Assembly: GCA_964006375.1 (NCBI GenBank)
Contig: OZ023265.1
Location: 154,544,547 to 154,608,546 of the forward strand
DNA: 64,000 nucleotides
DNA from: Tillus elongatus
Lineage: Eukaryota > Arthropoda > Insecta > Coleoptera > Cleridae
Direction of reading: 5' to 3'
Below are positions 25,338 through 37,322 of this stretch, in pieces. The position numbers and the translations under genes are program-made. The notes under the pieces were generated by a model that was given only the letters and a program-made list of their open reading frames with translations, was not told the origin of the DNA and ran no database searches. Each line of letters begins with the position of its first letter. Position 1 is the stretch's first letter.

Positions 25338-26589
25338 TACTGGAACATGGTAAGTTTCTAAATTTGTATTTGAAATACGAACCCTTTAAATGTTTTGCAT
25401 TTTGATATAGCTCTCTAATTATTTTAGAACGTGCTTGGGCTAGTCTCGCTCTGAGGTACCCATAGTATATTAACTTTTTTCGTCACCCCAATTTTGCCTG
25501 GGCCAGATATGAATTTCTATTATATTTCTTTGATTTTATTAAATGTTTAACTTTTTTTTGAGACAAAAACATATTTTTATCAAAAATCACTACAATAACG
25601 CACTTGCTGCGTCCTGACTTCTGCATATTACGGATCCAAGTTAGAGTGAAATCGCTAGGTCAAGGACATAGCAATGTCTGCCCTCGTATATACCGAAATA
25701 TCGTTTGGTACTTTAGCTTTCAATTACTGTGTTCTATTGTTATCTGACCTTGACAGCCATTATTTAACCATCATTGTGTGAAATACATTTTCTGAATACA
25801 AAAGAACGACGGCTATGTGGTAAAAATGCGAGACGTTATGTATGCCATTAGTCAATAAAATTGGAACGTGCCTTGCACAGAAATAAGTTGCGAATTTCGT
25901 CCATCATAGAATCAAATGATTATCAGTGGCGTCTTCTTAAACGGTATCAGCGCAGACGTTGTAATATCGAAATTTCAGATCATGAATTAGTAGGAATTGT
26001 ATTTTTGGCAGAAACATTCATTAAACGGAAGTAACGATTGTGTAGCTGTGGCAATTTTAGGCTGCATCCTTTATAATAATTAAACCGGAAGTCAGAGAGG
26101 GTATACCAAAATGGTGGTTCCAGAATGGCTCTTTAACAAACTATGTGGTGTATATCACGTTTCTGGAGGATTACTCATCGGCATGTTCGTCTCCTAAAAC
26201 GTCTGGATCATGTCTCTCACATGGGAGTTAGATTGCATCGGATCTTTCCCCACTTCACCTGCGGATGCACTTTACTGTGGAAGTTTTGTTCCAACATCAA
26301 CGGCAAGTATGTCGAAATAACCAATTATTGGTAACATACGTAGTATAAAATGTCTACCCTAGCACCAAAATTAGTCATTTATCATTTGGACACACATGCG
26401 ATAAGCAACACATCAGGTGGCCCAGCACTAGAACTGCTCCTTGCGCTCAATCTGAATATAGCAAATCTCATTACAACAACCAACCCTTTCTGATATCCCA
26501 CAGTAGATTCCATTTATGAGCAGAATTACTAGATTTCAAAAGTAGTACCCCCCCTCACTCCAATCCACAACAGATTTTGCGACTTGCTT
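25338..26589. other. Unassigned stretch with an X-module terminus
   Basis: An X-module end lies at about 25560-25622 (AATAACGCACTTGCTGCGTC). AAACCGGAAGTCAGAG at about 26083 resembles half of the mariner subterminal palindrome. No gene supported. Confidence 0.4.
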
Positions 26590-26895
26590 AAACAACTCCG
26601 CAGCCGAGGTTATTCATCTGGACGCGAGGAAAACTGATTGCGGAGCGGGCTCTTCCTTTGCTACCAGTGATGCAGCACCTACATGGACTATGTCTCCATG
26701 TGAACTACTGTGAGATGGCACCACATTAATTTTTCATAATCGTTACAGATCCTTTTAGTACCCTACTTGGTCTGCGGAGTATACACACTGACGATCGATG
26801 TTGGTAGCGTTGAAGTTCATTGCAGATTCTCTAAGGTATAATAAATAAGTAAACTTGGAGAAAACAAATCACCACAACACATTTTTTAAAGACCT

Positions 26896-26930
26896 GACGA
26901 TCGTTTCACTAACAAAGTTAGCGTCATCAG
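26896..26930 (-). ncRNA. Hammerhead-like core, minus strand
   Basis: On the minus strand: CTGATGA, unpaired C, GCTAAC/GTTAGT stem II with a TTT loop, GAAAC, GATC loop on a two-base stem III, GTC. Core bases are correct but I see no adequate stem I, so it is probably inactive alone. Confidence 0.5.
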
Positions 26931-26967
26931 ATGATTAAAAATTCTGAAGAAGAGCATCGTTTATTCT

Positions 26968-27002
26968 CTGATGACGCTAACTTTGTTAGTGAAACGATCG
27001 TC
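26968..27002 (+). ncRNA. Hammerhead-like core, plus strand
   Basis: Same sequence as the minus-strand copy in mirror position. Stem I would have at most three weak pairs (TCT with AGG). Confidence 0.5.
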
Positions 27003-27560
27003 AGGTCTTTACAAAGATGTGTTGTGGTGATTTGGCTTCTCCAAGTGTACTTATAATCATCACAGGTTACAATCTTCACTTCCTGAATTATGGCTCTAAG
27101 GAATGTTATATATTTCTGGTGCGCGAGCCATTTTGGAATGGCAGGTAAAGAACAAGCCAATTTGGCCGCTTGTGAGGCAGCAAACTCGCAGTAGTAGGTC
27201 GATATAATAAAACATACCGACTTGTGTTGTCATAAATTTGGGCCTCAAGCAGAAATGGCAAAATCATTGAACGGGGCATCTGCCAAATAGAACAAATAAT
27301 TGAACCCCGGTTTCTTCCCTTAAATCTAACTCACTTTGCAGGTTATCAAAATTTATCGTCTACGTTTCGGACACATCTCATTCACACACCGTTACTTACT
27401 TGAAGACACAAATCAGATAGTTTCTCGCTGCTGCAGTGTCCACATAACAGTTTTCCATCTTCTGATAGAATCCCCAGCACTTTAAACTCTCAGTGCGAGT
27501 CTTTAAGTGACTGTTAACATACAACCGGGTATCTCTACCGCTGAGGGGAAAAGATTGCTC

Positions 27561-27879
27561 TGATCTTCATAAAAAAAATTATGATAACAATTAGAATCTC
27601 GCCGTATACACGTCGATTGAACATGATATTTGACTCTACTGATAAGAGAGAAAAAACATTTTAGTTTTTTTAAACGATATCAAACACCAAAACACCGCTT
27701 GGCAAGCGATAGCAACCAACAAACTTTTCCTTATTTAACCGTTTTGACACCTGTTATTATGTCCGCAGTAGCAACACTGTAATACTGTCATTCCCAATTT
27801 TGGGTACTATAGAACTTGAGAATGTAATGGTTTTCTGTCAAGAAGACCAGTTTTTCTGGAGAAATTAAAGTTTTTAATG
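27561..27879. other. Unassigned spacer between two LINE relics
   Basis: Nothing recognised. Confidence 0.3.
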
Positions 27880-28372
27880 AAATATATAGTTGTTATACAA
27901 TCTTTAGGCCTCCCACCCTATAGTCTAGTTGATGTTTGTTTGATTATTACACGATTCTTCAGTTTATTAAAAGATAAGATACTACCTTCACCCAAAGGCT
28001 GCCATCCCTTGCCCAGCGACGTGCCGTTGGTGACCTTTCTCTGTTTTATAGATATCTGCACGGACACTGCTCATAAGAGCTTTCTTCCATAGTTCCTCCA
28101 CCTGCTGCCCCAACAGATCTACCAGGGGAACAGAGCGAATGCATCCTTTTACTGTCCAGGTCACCAGACATAGAACATCTTGTTATGTCTGCTCTTTTAT
28201 CCCGAGGACTTCCAAGTATTGGAATTCATTGCAGGCACATGTTTTTCCTTCTCCGAACCCCCAAACCGTCAAGTCTAGAATTAACAATTTGCTTTTTCCT
28301 TCTTGTCGACACCCACGGTACGATACTATTTAGGCTGTGAGCCCTCGTGGTGTGTTGTTGAAATAAAAATAA
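27880..28372 (+). pseudogene. LINE ORF2 C-terminal fragment with 3' tail
   Basis: The plus strand reads LPSLAQRRAVGDLSLFYRYL (28000-28060), a stop, then in another frame HPFTVQVTRHRTSCYVCSF (28142-28200), IPRTSKYWNSLQAHVFPS and VKSRINNLLF. The FxPRTxxxWNSLPxxVFP block is typical of the very C-terminus of several non-LTR element ORF2 proteins. The sequence ends in GAAATAAAAATAAAAAA, a plausible A-rich tail. At least one frameshift and one in-frame stop are present, and there is no upstream reverse transcriptase. Confidence 0.7.
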
Positions 28373-28384
28373 AAAACGATATTA

Positions 28385-28612
28385 CCATAAAGTGACCGGG
28401 TTCAAATCTTATGGCGGCTGCAGCCTCTCTCATTGTCTGTTGGTTGTGTTGCCATTTCTGCGCAATCTCTCCTGGCACTAGCTGATTAGAACCCTTGAAC
28501 TTTTACTTCTTTACAGGTAAAAACTACGAAGGTCGCTGGCATTGCGGTTTAGCAAATCGTTTGTCTTCAAAGGTTCCGTAAAACCGTCTGAACCATACAC
28601 CATTCAACTTTT
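28385..28612 (+). mobile_element. Degenerate SINE (weak)
   Basis: GACCGGGTTCAAATC resembles a B box, and GGCATTGCGGTTTAGCAA with TTCCGTAAAACCGTCTG resembles the central block of the SINE family above. No A box or target duplication was found. Confidence 0.35.
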
Positions 28613-28919
28613 ATACTAAAATTATTATTGATTTGTTATTAATTGTTATAAATAATTATTTTGAAAGGAGGTGACATATATAATTAATTTAATTAGTAAT
28701 TTATTAGTCTAGCAGCTTAAGGAAAAAATTACGAAGAAATCCCACACTATTTATAACATAGATCCATATAAAATATAAATTATCATTTAAATGTAATAAT
28801 TAGACAGACAGCGACCTTGCAGGAAGCCACCATACGGCGTGGCGCGATTTACTGTCGTGGTCTAGCACACTTCCACCAGCACCAGCAGCGCGCTGCAGAA
28901 GCAATGTTGCCACATCAGT
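28613..28919. other. Unassigned spacer
   Basis: Nothing recognised. A slightly GC-richer patch lies at 28810-28905. Confidence 0.3.
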
Positions 28920-29940
28920 GCTTTCTTCTTTGATTTAAACAGAATAAAGCTGCTGGTTTCAATGTAACAGAGAGTAGGTACATCCTAATGGTCTTTTCTG
29001 CATATTTTGATCCACTAAATACACAGAGGTCTATAAATTTGAAGAGCTAGTGGAAATCTGACATCACAAAGTCGTAATATTAAGGAAGCCTCATACGTAT
29101 TAAACCACAAACTCTATAGCTGAAACTACTGCCAAAGCATCACACACAAAGGGTTTATTTGAAATGAATTTGTCGCAAATATTCTAGGAAAATGAAGCAC
29201 AGTGATGGTTGAAGCTGAAACTTAAGGCTTTGTAAAATAGATTTATTACGATATTTTTTCTACATAACCCGTATTTGTTCCAGATTCTTTGTTTGAAAAC
29301 TGCTAATTTTGGCGTTTCAAATCGCGACTTGGACGTTTTAAGAAGAAAAAGCATCACAGAAAGGGTTTATGTGAAATGAATTTTCCGCAAACATTTTAGG
29401 AAAATTAAGGCTTTCAGAAACACATTTATTACGATATTTCTTCAACATAACTCGTATTGGTTCCAGATTTTTTGTTTGGAAACTGTAAATTCTGACGTTT
29501 CAAATCGTGACTTGGACATTTTAAGAAGAAAAAGTAATTTTTCTGCTATTTCTTCATCTTTTTGCGTCAAGAAAACTTATTCAGCGTATGTAATATTCAA
29601 TTGATTTTGTTGACCACACAAAATATTTTGTTCTTGTACGTTTCTCTGATCACCAGTGGCAACTTTTTTTTTATGCCTATAACTTTTTTATTTCAACTAA
29701 GAGATCTGAATTTCGACTACCAAATTTGGATGCTATAGCTTTATTATCTTCGGAGATACAAAAATTTTCAGAGAGAAAACACAAAAATTTCCCGGGAAAC
29801 TGCTCCGATTTTCCTGGCTAACGAACTTATCCAAGCCACTTATAAAAGGAAAGTACCTACCAAATTGCCGTATATCAGAAACTATTCTGATTTGAAATCT
29901 GAAAATTTCCTCAAGGATGTTTTCCATAATTCTCTGTTCA
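28920..29940 (-). repeat. Composite dispersed repeat, copy with an internal duplication
   Basis: Carries the Y module in reverse (GATTTTCCTGGCTAACGAAC near 29810). Units of about 213 bp starting GCATCACA at 29138 and 29351 are tandem copies, both containing TTTCAAATCGnGACTTGGAC (n = C or T). Non-coding. Confidence 0.65.
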
Positions 29941-31902
29941 ACGAAAGTAGTTATAGTGTTAGATCGGTTCCGGTTATACCGGAAGTGAACATCAACTTCT
30001 ATATTTCAAATAGAACACACTATATAGTATCACATTTTTAGATTCCCTGTCAAATTTTATTATGACTTTGTAGTCGGCATTTATCTCTAGTAGTTTCCAA
30101 AATATGATGAATACGACCTAAAGACAAAAATTGACATCTGAAGAGGTTTAATAAAACTGTTTTTGTTAACTGGGTTTTGGATCTTCAGCTATAATTTTCT
30201 TACATCTTAATGCTGAGGTATTGCTTGATCTCATGTAGTTTAAACTTCCTGAGAAATTTATACAGGTGGTCCTAAAACATTAAATATTTTTTCACTTCAA
30301 ACAACCGTAACTGGACTTTTTGAAATGAAACACCCTGTAAATTATTGCATTTAGAATTCTGCGTTTAATTTTTGACGGAAATATATTATATATGTTTATA
30401 TTATTTCTGGGTCCTAAACAAAATATTTCATTATTTTTTTGAATTTGAATTACTTTTCCAGATCTGACCCGCTTTTTTGGTTTTTATAAAATAAACCGAC
30501 GGGGAATAATGCATCTACTCTGGAAACAAATACTTTTACTTCAATAGTTTTTACCAATGGTAAATTAAAAAAATATCCTGAAAAGTACATAATGGAAAAA
30601 TAAAACAACATTTACTAGTTTTATGTGTCCAAAGCTTTCAAACTATCTAATCTAACAAAATTGCCATGGAACGCCTTCATCAACTTGTTAGCTTTGGCGG
30701 ATTCTTACTCTAACAAAAGAATAACTTATTTCATAAACAGTTGACACTAAAACAATCCCCCACTTTCTTGGAAAACAAATTTGTATTAGTCGAATATTAA
30801 TTCAGAACTTTGATCCAATACATTAAATTGACAATATTATTTATCTAATTTCGATTTACCCCCAAAAAATAGTGGATTATTTTATAGTAAAATTTAAATA
30901 ATCGATACTTTACTGTTTTAAATTGTTTATTTTAGGTTTGAGTAACGAGATTGTTTCATATGATTGCCAGCTATGTGAAAGTTATGTCAAAGCTAAATCT
31001 TGCTTGTCCAATTGAGGATTATGTTTTGGAATTTTGGCAGCGAGAGTCACTAATTCCTCTAGAAGTACTTATCTAACTATCTTCGTCGTAGGTCTAGGTC
31101 AACTTGGAAAGCGTTATGCAAATATACGGCACGCCCTGTCAGCAATTCTGCGATATTCACAATAAACAAAAATTAAAGTTAGCAGGTCGTTATTACCATA
31201 TCTTTCAAATGACAACTGGAAGAAACAAAGAATAGTACTTAAACAGTCAGAATCTGTCCAATCTGACCATTGGTGTTTGTTTCATAGCAACCTTGCTGAA
31301 GACAAAACGGTAGTTCTGGACTTATAATATTAAAAATAGTTGAGTCAGTTTCCATTTTCCAATTTGTCGCATATTTTCTAGAATTTTTCACAAAATAATT
31401 AAACGAAAGTTATGTTCTACAAACACTTAAGTAAAAACAGGACTCACTTGTCTTCAAACGACGTCAAAACCATCCAAATGAGCAGAGCTTAAGGTGAGCT
31501 GCAACTTGGATTAAGGCACGTAAAAGCCTTAACTGGAACCAGAGTTGGTGCGAAATCAGACCTAGAGATCTGAGTGTAGCTAGACTTCAGACGGGTACTC
31601 AAAATATGTACTGAGACTGCTACCAATGGCTTCAGGTGTCAAACTTAAAAGAAGAGAAACAGCCAGAAACCCGAATCAAAACCAGAGCTAGTAGCAAAAA
31701 TCAGGACGGGGATCCGGACCAAAAGCGGGACCACTACCAGTACTGTGACTGATACGACTGAGACCAGAAACAGGACTACTAACAGCAAACAGAGCAGACC
31801 CAGGAGCGGGACTTCTGTAATTTAATGGAAAGAATTTGCCTCAAAATTCCTCAATTTATGTTAAATAAATAAAATATCTTACCATTTTATCCAAATAGGG
31901 AC

Positions 31903-31976
<74 letters not shown>

Positions 31977-33003
31977 CGTTAGTAACAACTATACTAGGTA
32001 TATTCACAGACAATTGTTAATTTTATAGAAAAACGTAACTTATTTCGCTTGGTTTGGCCAATTCCATTCGCTTTCATTAGACATCCACGTAAGTAACACA
32101 CTTCTCCTGTTCAGAGACAGAATTTTTAACAACCGAATATCTTCATTTTTCATTGGTTCGAGCTGCTTCGCTAAATGCGTAGTGACATGTACGCATTAAA
32201 AGACCGTTGAAAACTGCCAACTATCCACGTCCCTAAAGTTGAATTTTAAAAGGCAAGAATAATTATTTCTATGAAGCCATGTTCAAGCACACACTTAACA
32301 CAACTGACTTAGTCAAGACCAAGGTGCCTTTCAAGAGCCACCAGACTTTACTGTGTCTTATTAGAAGATCAAAATCGACGCTATATTACCTTTAAGTTGC
32401 GTAGATAGTCCTTTAGCAGAGCCGTTAAATAACGTGTTGTTTGTACTTTACCACCGAGAGGATCGCATCATTTAACCTTCCAATAATTATTAATTGATTT
32501 GATATTTACCCAACAAGCCTCGTATGTGTGGAACATTATCACAGGAACACCAACTGATGTTTGCTTTAAAAGAATATTCGTAGGGAGTCAGAAGCACTGT
32601 ACGGTATCGAATGAAAGCGAATTTTCATACAAATTTTTTAATCCGGTAGTTTTTTGTCAATAACTATTAAAAAGATATAATCACCATTTAAATCTTCTCA
32701 GATATTTTGAATAAATAGTAGAATGGTACGGTAGCTGAAAAGTCGACCGTAAAAAATTGTAGCTGAAGACATAGAACTAAGTTAACAAAAACACTTTTAT
32801 TTAACCTCTTAAGATGTCAATTTTTGTTCGGTTCGCCATATCTGGAAACCAGTAGAGATAAGTACCAACTATGGTACATGAAGTCATATTAAGATTTGAT
32901 AGGCAATCTAAAAATCTAATAATATATAGGGTCTTCTATTTGAAATAAGGAAGTTGATGTTCACTTCCGGTATAACCAGAAACGTTCTAGAGCAATAACC
33001 AAT
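29941..33003. mobile_element. Decayed long-inverted-repeat element of the mariner-like group
   Basis: The left 29941-30220 and right about 32700-33003 are inverted relatives at roughly 75-80% by eye. Both contain GGTTATACCGGAAGTGAACA followed by a TTTCAAATAGAA block and GACATCT-AAGAGGTT. An inner motif at 30262 (TACAGGTGGTCC) with AACACCCTGTA at about 30330 matches those of the elements at 14.3 and 37.3 kb. No transposase remnant is recognisable inside; the interior has an (AT)n tract and low-complexity GGGACC-rich sequence at about 31490-31820. Confidence 0.6.
31907..31975. repeat. (AT)n microsatellite
   Basis: About 34 units, inside the decayed long-inverted-repeat element. Confidence 0.95.
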
Positions 33004-33011
33004 TACTATAT

Positions 33012-34261
33012 AATGACAATACAGGACACTCCGGCTGATTTCGTATTTCAAGAATATCAGTGCCCCTAGCGGATAGTACTGACGTTACGTCGTTCGAGAA
33101 CGTTTAACACTAGCAATTGCCGGTGTTTAAATGTGTATAATTAAGCTTCAGCTGTGTTTTTTTACAATGAATGTTAGTGATTGGGTGTGCGCAATCTATA
33201 ATTGTTCGAATTATAACGTGCTAAATCTATCAAAGACATTTCATAGGTTTCCAAAGGATGGCGAAACGCGAATATGATTTGAAGCAGAAGACAAATTCAG
33301 AATCACTTTTATGCCCATATGTACAGTTCGCAGAAGATAATTTATTGTGTAATATTTACCATCATGTACCTATTCATAGCTAAACTTCGTAAACGGATGG
33401 TTGAAAGGCTTCAATCATAACTTGTCTTCCAGTGCATAGAAAATATATATATATATATATATCAAGGCAAAAAAAGTTTTGCATTAATAATAAATGATAT
33501 AAGAAAACTGTTTTTCTATATTCTTCTGTGTCCTTTTTTATTTCAGCATGGCATAAATTGTCACATTTTTTCACATTTAAAATATTTTTACTTGGTAAAG
33601 GCTTTTAATTATGTTCACAAGACAAGTTTTTAAAGAGACAAGTAGAAATAGCAGATTGAGCTCCATTATAGATTTATTCACGGAAGTAAGAGTTAGTCTC
33701 ACCTTTTATCTGCGCAATTTCTTAATTATGTACTAAGTATATCAGTTACATATTTTAAAATATTAGATTAATAAGACAGTCTTTATGTAGAGATATAGCA
33801 AATTGAGTACCGTGCTACCATTTATACCTAGAACAATTATTTATAGGTAAGTACAGATTGCAACTTAATATCCTCAGAAACAGTTTTCAGTATATTCCTA
33901 TACCTACCCTTGAAATAGTAGTTTAACGACGGTCTCAAGGTAGTACTTTAAATTATGATGAAATAAGATTATAGGTAAGAGAAATTTGCAGAATTATTCA
34001 TGCTAAATTCATTTAGGTTTCAAGCTGATTGTTGATACAAATTCTATTTATAACTATATAATCAGAAAATTTTCACTGTTTTGTCCTGTACCAGTTTTTA
34101 TATTCATCTATAATAAACCAATTGTCTAAATTAAGAATATGCAGATAAATATACAATTCAAATTACCCGCTCAGTTGTCAGTACTTCACGCGAGGTGGCG
34201 CTAGTGTACTTGTCACAAATATCACCAATGCTAAAGCATAGGAGTGTCCCATATTGTCAAT
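33012..34261 (+). mobile_element. Small TIR element with a THAP-like exon, possibly P-like
   Basis: The left end AATGACAATACAGGACACTCC (21 bases: AATGACAATAC then AGGACACTCC) is mirrored at the right end (GGAGTGTCCC then ATATTGTCAAT). Inside, near the left end, lies a THAP-type zinc-finger start. P-family DNA transposons and their relatives carry such a domain at the N-terminus, so this may be an internally deleted P-like element. A clear 8-bp target duplication was not found, and no catalytic domain is present. Confidence 0.5.
33167..33277 (+). pseudogene. Truncated THAP-domain start
   Basis: The 36-codon frame begins MNVSDWVCAIYNC and contains KTFHRFPKDGETR, ending at a TGA where the family normally has an Ile/Trp-containing helix (..xxW). 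The C-x4-C pair and HRFPKD are THAP hallmarks. The later C-x2-H pair is not visible downstream, and the reading becomes random after FEAEDKF. Broken or a single exon whose splice site I cannot place. Confidence 0.55.
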
Positions 34262-34849
34262 ATATAGTATTTTCTATAACTGTTTTCTTTAATACAGATA
34301 GTTATAGAAAACGTACCTCTATAACTTTTCAGATTTCAAATCAGAGTAGCTCCTGATATACGGCTACAGTCCAAGTTCGCAGGACACTTTCTGTATAAAA
34401 ACAGCTCTCCTTGTTAACGAATTTTTCATTTTACGAAAAATTTGCTAATAATATAGGTAAGTAACGGTACGATAAAAAAACGTTTATCTTAGAGGCAGAT
34501 ATAACTGGCAACTTGCAACGCTTTTCAAAGAAATCAAGGCAGACATTCTAGGTACAAACAGAGATAAAAATTGTCTTTCTTTATTTCTGGACGGTAATTT
34601 ATAATAACCCTTCCTTCATTTCGGCGAAACGCTAGATCTTGCAATTAAGCTTTGGATAGTGTGGGTCGCACACATAAACACTTTCTATATTAAATTTGTG
34701 AATCTACATTAGCTCAGACATGAACAGAAATCAGCAAACGTGCACATAAAACTTTTCCCACACACCCGCGCATTCCACATGGCAACAGCGTCGTGAGACA
34801 GCAGGAGGAAAGCCGGTCTGCAGGAACGAGTGAATAGTTCGGTCTGAGG
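34262..34849. other. Unassigned stretch
   Basis: No gene supported. The base composition rises in GC toward 34750-34850. Confidence 0.3.
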
Positions 34850-35104
34850 TCTGAGTGTAGTTCAGTCAGTTCAGTTCATCAGTGTCGTTGCGTCTACAAA
34901 CGCGAGGTTCATATTATTATCAAACCGACGAAGGCCGCTCTACAACATACTCTCGCAGTCAGTGTTTCGTTCGTCCGTTTGTCATTAGTCTTGTGTTGTG
35001 TTATTTATTTGATTGTGTGCATCAAAGTGTCTCATTCTCTACTAATTGTGTAGCGATACGTAGTAGGAAGGATGACTCATAGTTTTACAATTATAATTTC
35101 ATAC
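34850..35104 (+). promoter_or_regulatory. Candidate promoter and first exon of a host gene
   Basis: A patch richer in GC than its surroundings holds a cluster of TCAGT initiator-like motifs (34862-34885, reading TTCAGTCAGTTCAGTTCATC and on) with a GGTTC box about 26 bases downstream, near the DPE position. At 35072 an ATG opens a short frame (MTHSFTIIISY) that meets a strong 5' splice site, ACG|GTAAGT, at 35104/35105. No TATA box is evident. This is the only place in the window that looks like a host-gene 5' end. The downstream exon would be outside or unrecognised. Speculative. Confidence 0.3.
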
Positions 35105-35590
35105 GGTAAGTTGCTAGTAAATTATACGTGGCGCCCGTCCTATTCGTTCTCGTTCGTTCATAAACTTAGTTCTAATGTTGTAAAGGTTAAGATTACGAAT
35201 CTATTCTTTCTATTTGTTTCCATGGCCGTATGTTTTCGTAGTTTATTCAAAGTTGAAGTTTTGTTATTCCGTCAAAAGCGATTGTGAAAGTTAATTTAGT
35301 ACAGTCGTAACAAAATACATGTGTTTAATGTTAATTTATACGGTTACGTTTGTTTTTGTAGCTTGCTTACAATATACAAATTATTTATGCCTATCTATAT
35401 ATTCACCTTGCCTTTTGAATCAAAATTAAAGAAGAAATTTACGTAGTGATATACTTAGCTATTATTTATCGGTGGTAAAATTGTTGCTTTTGTTGAAGAA
35501 CGGACAGTCGTGGAAAAAAATCCAGGACAGAATTGCTAGTAAACATTTGAATAGGTACTGTTTTAGCGAATTCGTCGGACGAAAAATTCA

Positions 35591-35593
<3 letters not shown>
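35105..35593. other. Unassigned AT-rich stretch
   Basis: Could be intron if the preceding first-exon call is right. No repeat is recognised before the TA tract. Confidence 0.3.

Positions 35594-35675
<82 letters not shown>
35594..35675. repeat. (TA)n microsatellite
   Basis: About 40 units, left of two adjacent transposons. The tract resumes at 42343. Confidence 0.95.
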
Positions 35676-35678
<3 letters not shown>

Positions 35679-37322
35679 TGTGTGTCCCCGGATGGACTGA
35701 ACAAGAGGGAAAACATTTTTATTTGTAACTTTACGAAAAAATGTCATTGTTTATAAAAACAATTCTTGTCTCAAAAACACCAATTTTAGATAAAATAAAA
35801 ATTAATTTATTGTTGTTCGCGATTTTTTGGCTGCGGATAATTATCCATTAGCCCATTGTCCGAGTTAAATTTCCGGTGGAGCGTTAGGTCATGCACTTCC
35901 GTATTTTTCTATACAATATTCCATCGTGGCTCCAACCATTATGTCGTTTTTATTATTACTACTATTTAAAAATTAATTTAGAAGCTGAGAAAATTCAAAG
36001 TTTCATTTTTTTGATTAAATCAGATTATCCTGTAATCTTCCATGACAAGCTGATAAGTAAATAAAGTCGCTTGTCATTGGTTAATGCCACTACATAATTT
36101 CCAATATTTACTGAGAGTTTATAGTAATGCTAATAGTGCAAAGAGTTTACCTCGTTCAATGTGATGGAACTGGTGAGGCTTCTTAAACTTTGTAATTCAA
36201 AAATTTCCTGAAGTTCACGTGGCCCTTAATGCTGTTCGAAATTTGGTGGAAAGATTTAAAAGAACATGTACCGTACATGATATTAAGAAAACAAAAAGGA
36301 TACACAATGAAGAAGATGCTGCCACAATACTGGCTCTAGATTCTGTTGTAACATTTTAAAAATTATCCCTGCAAAAAAGGTCTATACAGTTAAATAAGTT
36401 AATTAGCAAATCACATTTACAAAGAATTTTTAAGAAAAACAAAATTAAACCTTATAAACCGATTTTTGTACATTAATTAAGAAATGGTGATGATGTTCTG
36501 CGTTTAGACTTTTGCTTATGACTAGGAGAAAATCAGTCTGTAAATCGAAATTTTTACAAAAACAATATTTTTTTCGGATAAATCGACATTTACAAACAAT
36601 GGGAAAGTTTCTTCGCAGAACTGTAGATTTTGGTCGAGAGAAAATCCTAATTTCAGAATAGTGACGAGAAGTCAGTATTCCCAGAAGGTCAATGTGTGTT
36701 GTGGTATTATGTATGGAAAAATCATCGGTCCGTATTTTCTTAATGAAAATGTAAATCAAGATACGTATTTGGAAGTACTTCAAATTTTTTGTTGCCTACA
36801 GTAAGAGATGAACGTCACTTTCAAAGTGTATATTTTCAACAAGATGGATGCCGTGCTCACTCAACACTGTTGGTAAGAAATTATCTGCAAGAACATTTTA
36901 AAAACAGATGGATAGGTCGTTACGGACTTGTCAATTGACCGGCTCGTTCCCCTGATCTAAGCCCATTGGATTTCTTTTTATGAGGACATGTTAAACAACA
37001 TGTTTATAATACTAATTTGGATAACAACATTAAAATTTTGAAAGAAAAAATTACGGAAGCGATAAATTTTGTCACTGAAGATATGATCCACAATGTTTAT
37101 AAATAATTTGTATGTAGAGGTTGGAGGATATCACATTGAATAAAATAAAATGTTTTTCTTCAGTTCAAGTGGGTTTTTATATATTTATTAGCTGAAAATT
37201 TTTTTTTTTGATTTCTGTCGAGAATTGGTGTTTTTGAGACAAGCAAAAAATTTTATACAGAGTGACATTTTTTCGTCAAATAAAAATGTTTTCCCTCTTG
37301 TTCAGTTCATCCGGGGACACAT
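35676..37322 (+). mobile_element. Mariner-like transposon, decayed
   Basis: The ends are inverted: TGTGTCCCCGGATGGACTGA on the left and its inverse on the right (TTCATCCGGGGACACA), extending inward about 110 bp with CATTTTTATTTG and CTTGTCTCAAAAACACCAAT blocks. It sits between a TA tract and TAGTATATATA, followed directly by the next transposon. Confidence 0.8.
36165..37108 (+). pseudogene. DD41D-type transposase, broken
   Basis: The plus strand reads LNAVRNLVERFKRTCTVHDI near 36220, KNKIKPYKP near 36440, then FFSDKSTFTNNGKV (first catalytic Asp), SQNCRFWSRENPN, GIMYGKIIGPYFLNE, FQQDGCRAHS (second Asp) and PARSPDLSPLDFFL (third Asp). I count 41 residues between the last two, the same spacing as the intact element. 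Stops replace Trp codons twice (VN*PARSP and FFL*GH) and other frameshifts occur, including at the catalytic middle. Inactive. The C-terminus is readable to NFVTEDMIHNVYK. Confidence 0.8.

Larger units (their letters stand above)
26843..27051. mobile_element. 209-bp palindromic insertion carrying hammerhead cores on both strands
   Basis: Flanked by the 6-bp direct repeat TATAAT (26837-26842 and 27052-27057). Its two ends are inverse: AAGTAAACTTGGAGAA...CACCACAACACAT on the left and the mirror on the right. The near-perfect arms are about 26850-26930 and 26968-27050, with a central spacer of about 37 bp. Removing it restores continuity of the LINE RNase H relic. Inverted paired ends with hammerhead motifs suggest a short derivative of a Penelope-like element, but no protein supports this. 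Confidence 0.75.
26590..27560 (+). pseudogene. LINE RNase H domain and ORF2 C-terminus, interrupted
   Basis: Plus-strand fragments in several frames: DARKTDCGAGSSFATSDAAP (26620-26690, the first RNase H block; the family usually has DGSKT), then after the palindrome WCASHFGMAGKEQANLAACE (27120-27175, matching the W-x-P-S-H-x-G-I-x-G-N-E block), and RLRFGHISFTHRYLLED (27360-27410) with a degenerate zinc-knuckle region. This order belongs to RNase-H-bearing LINEs such as Jockey, I or LOA types. Frameshifts and stops make it a relic. The piece 26843-27051 is a later insertion with its own target duplication. Confidence 0.7.
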
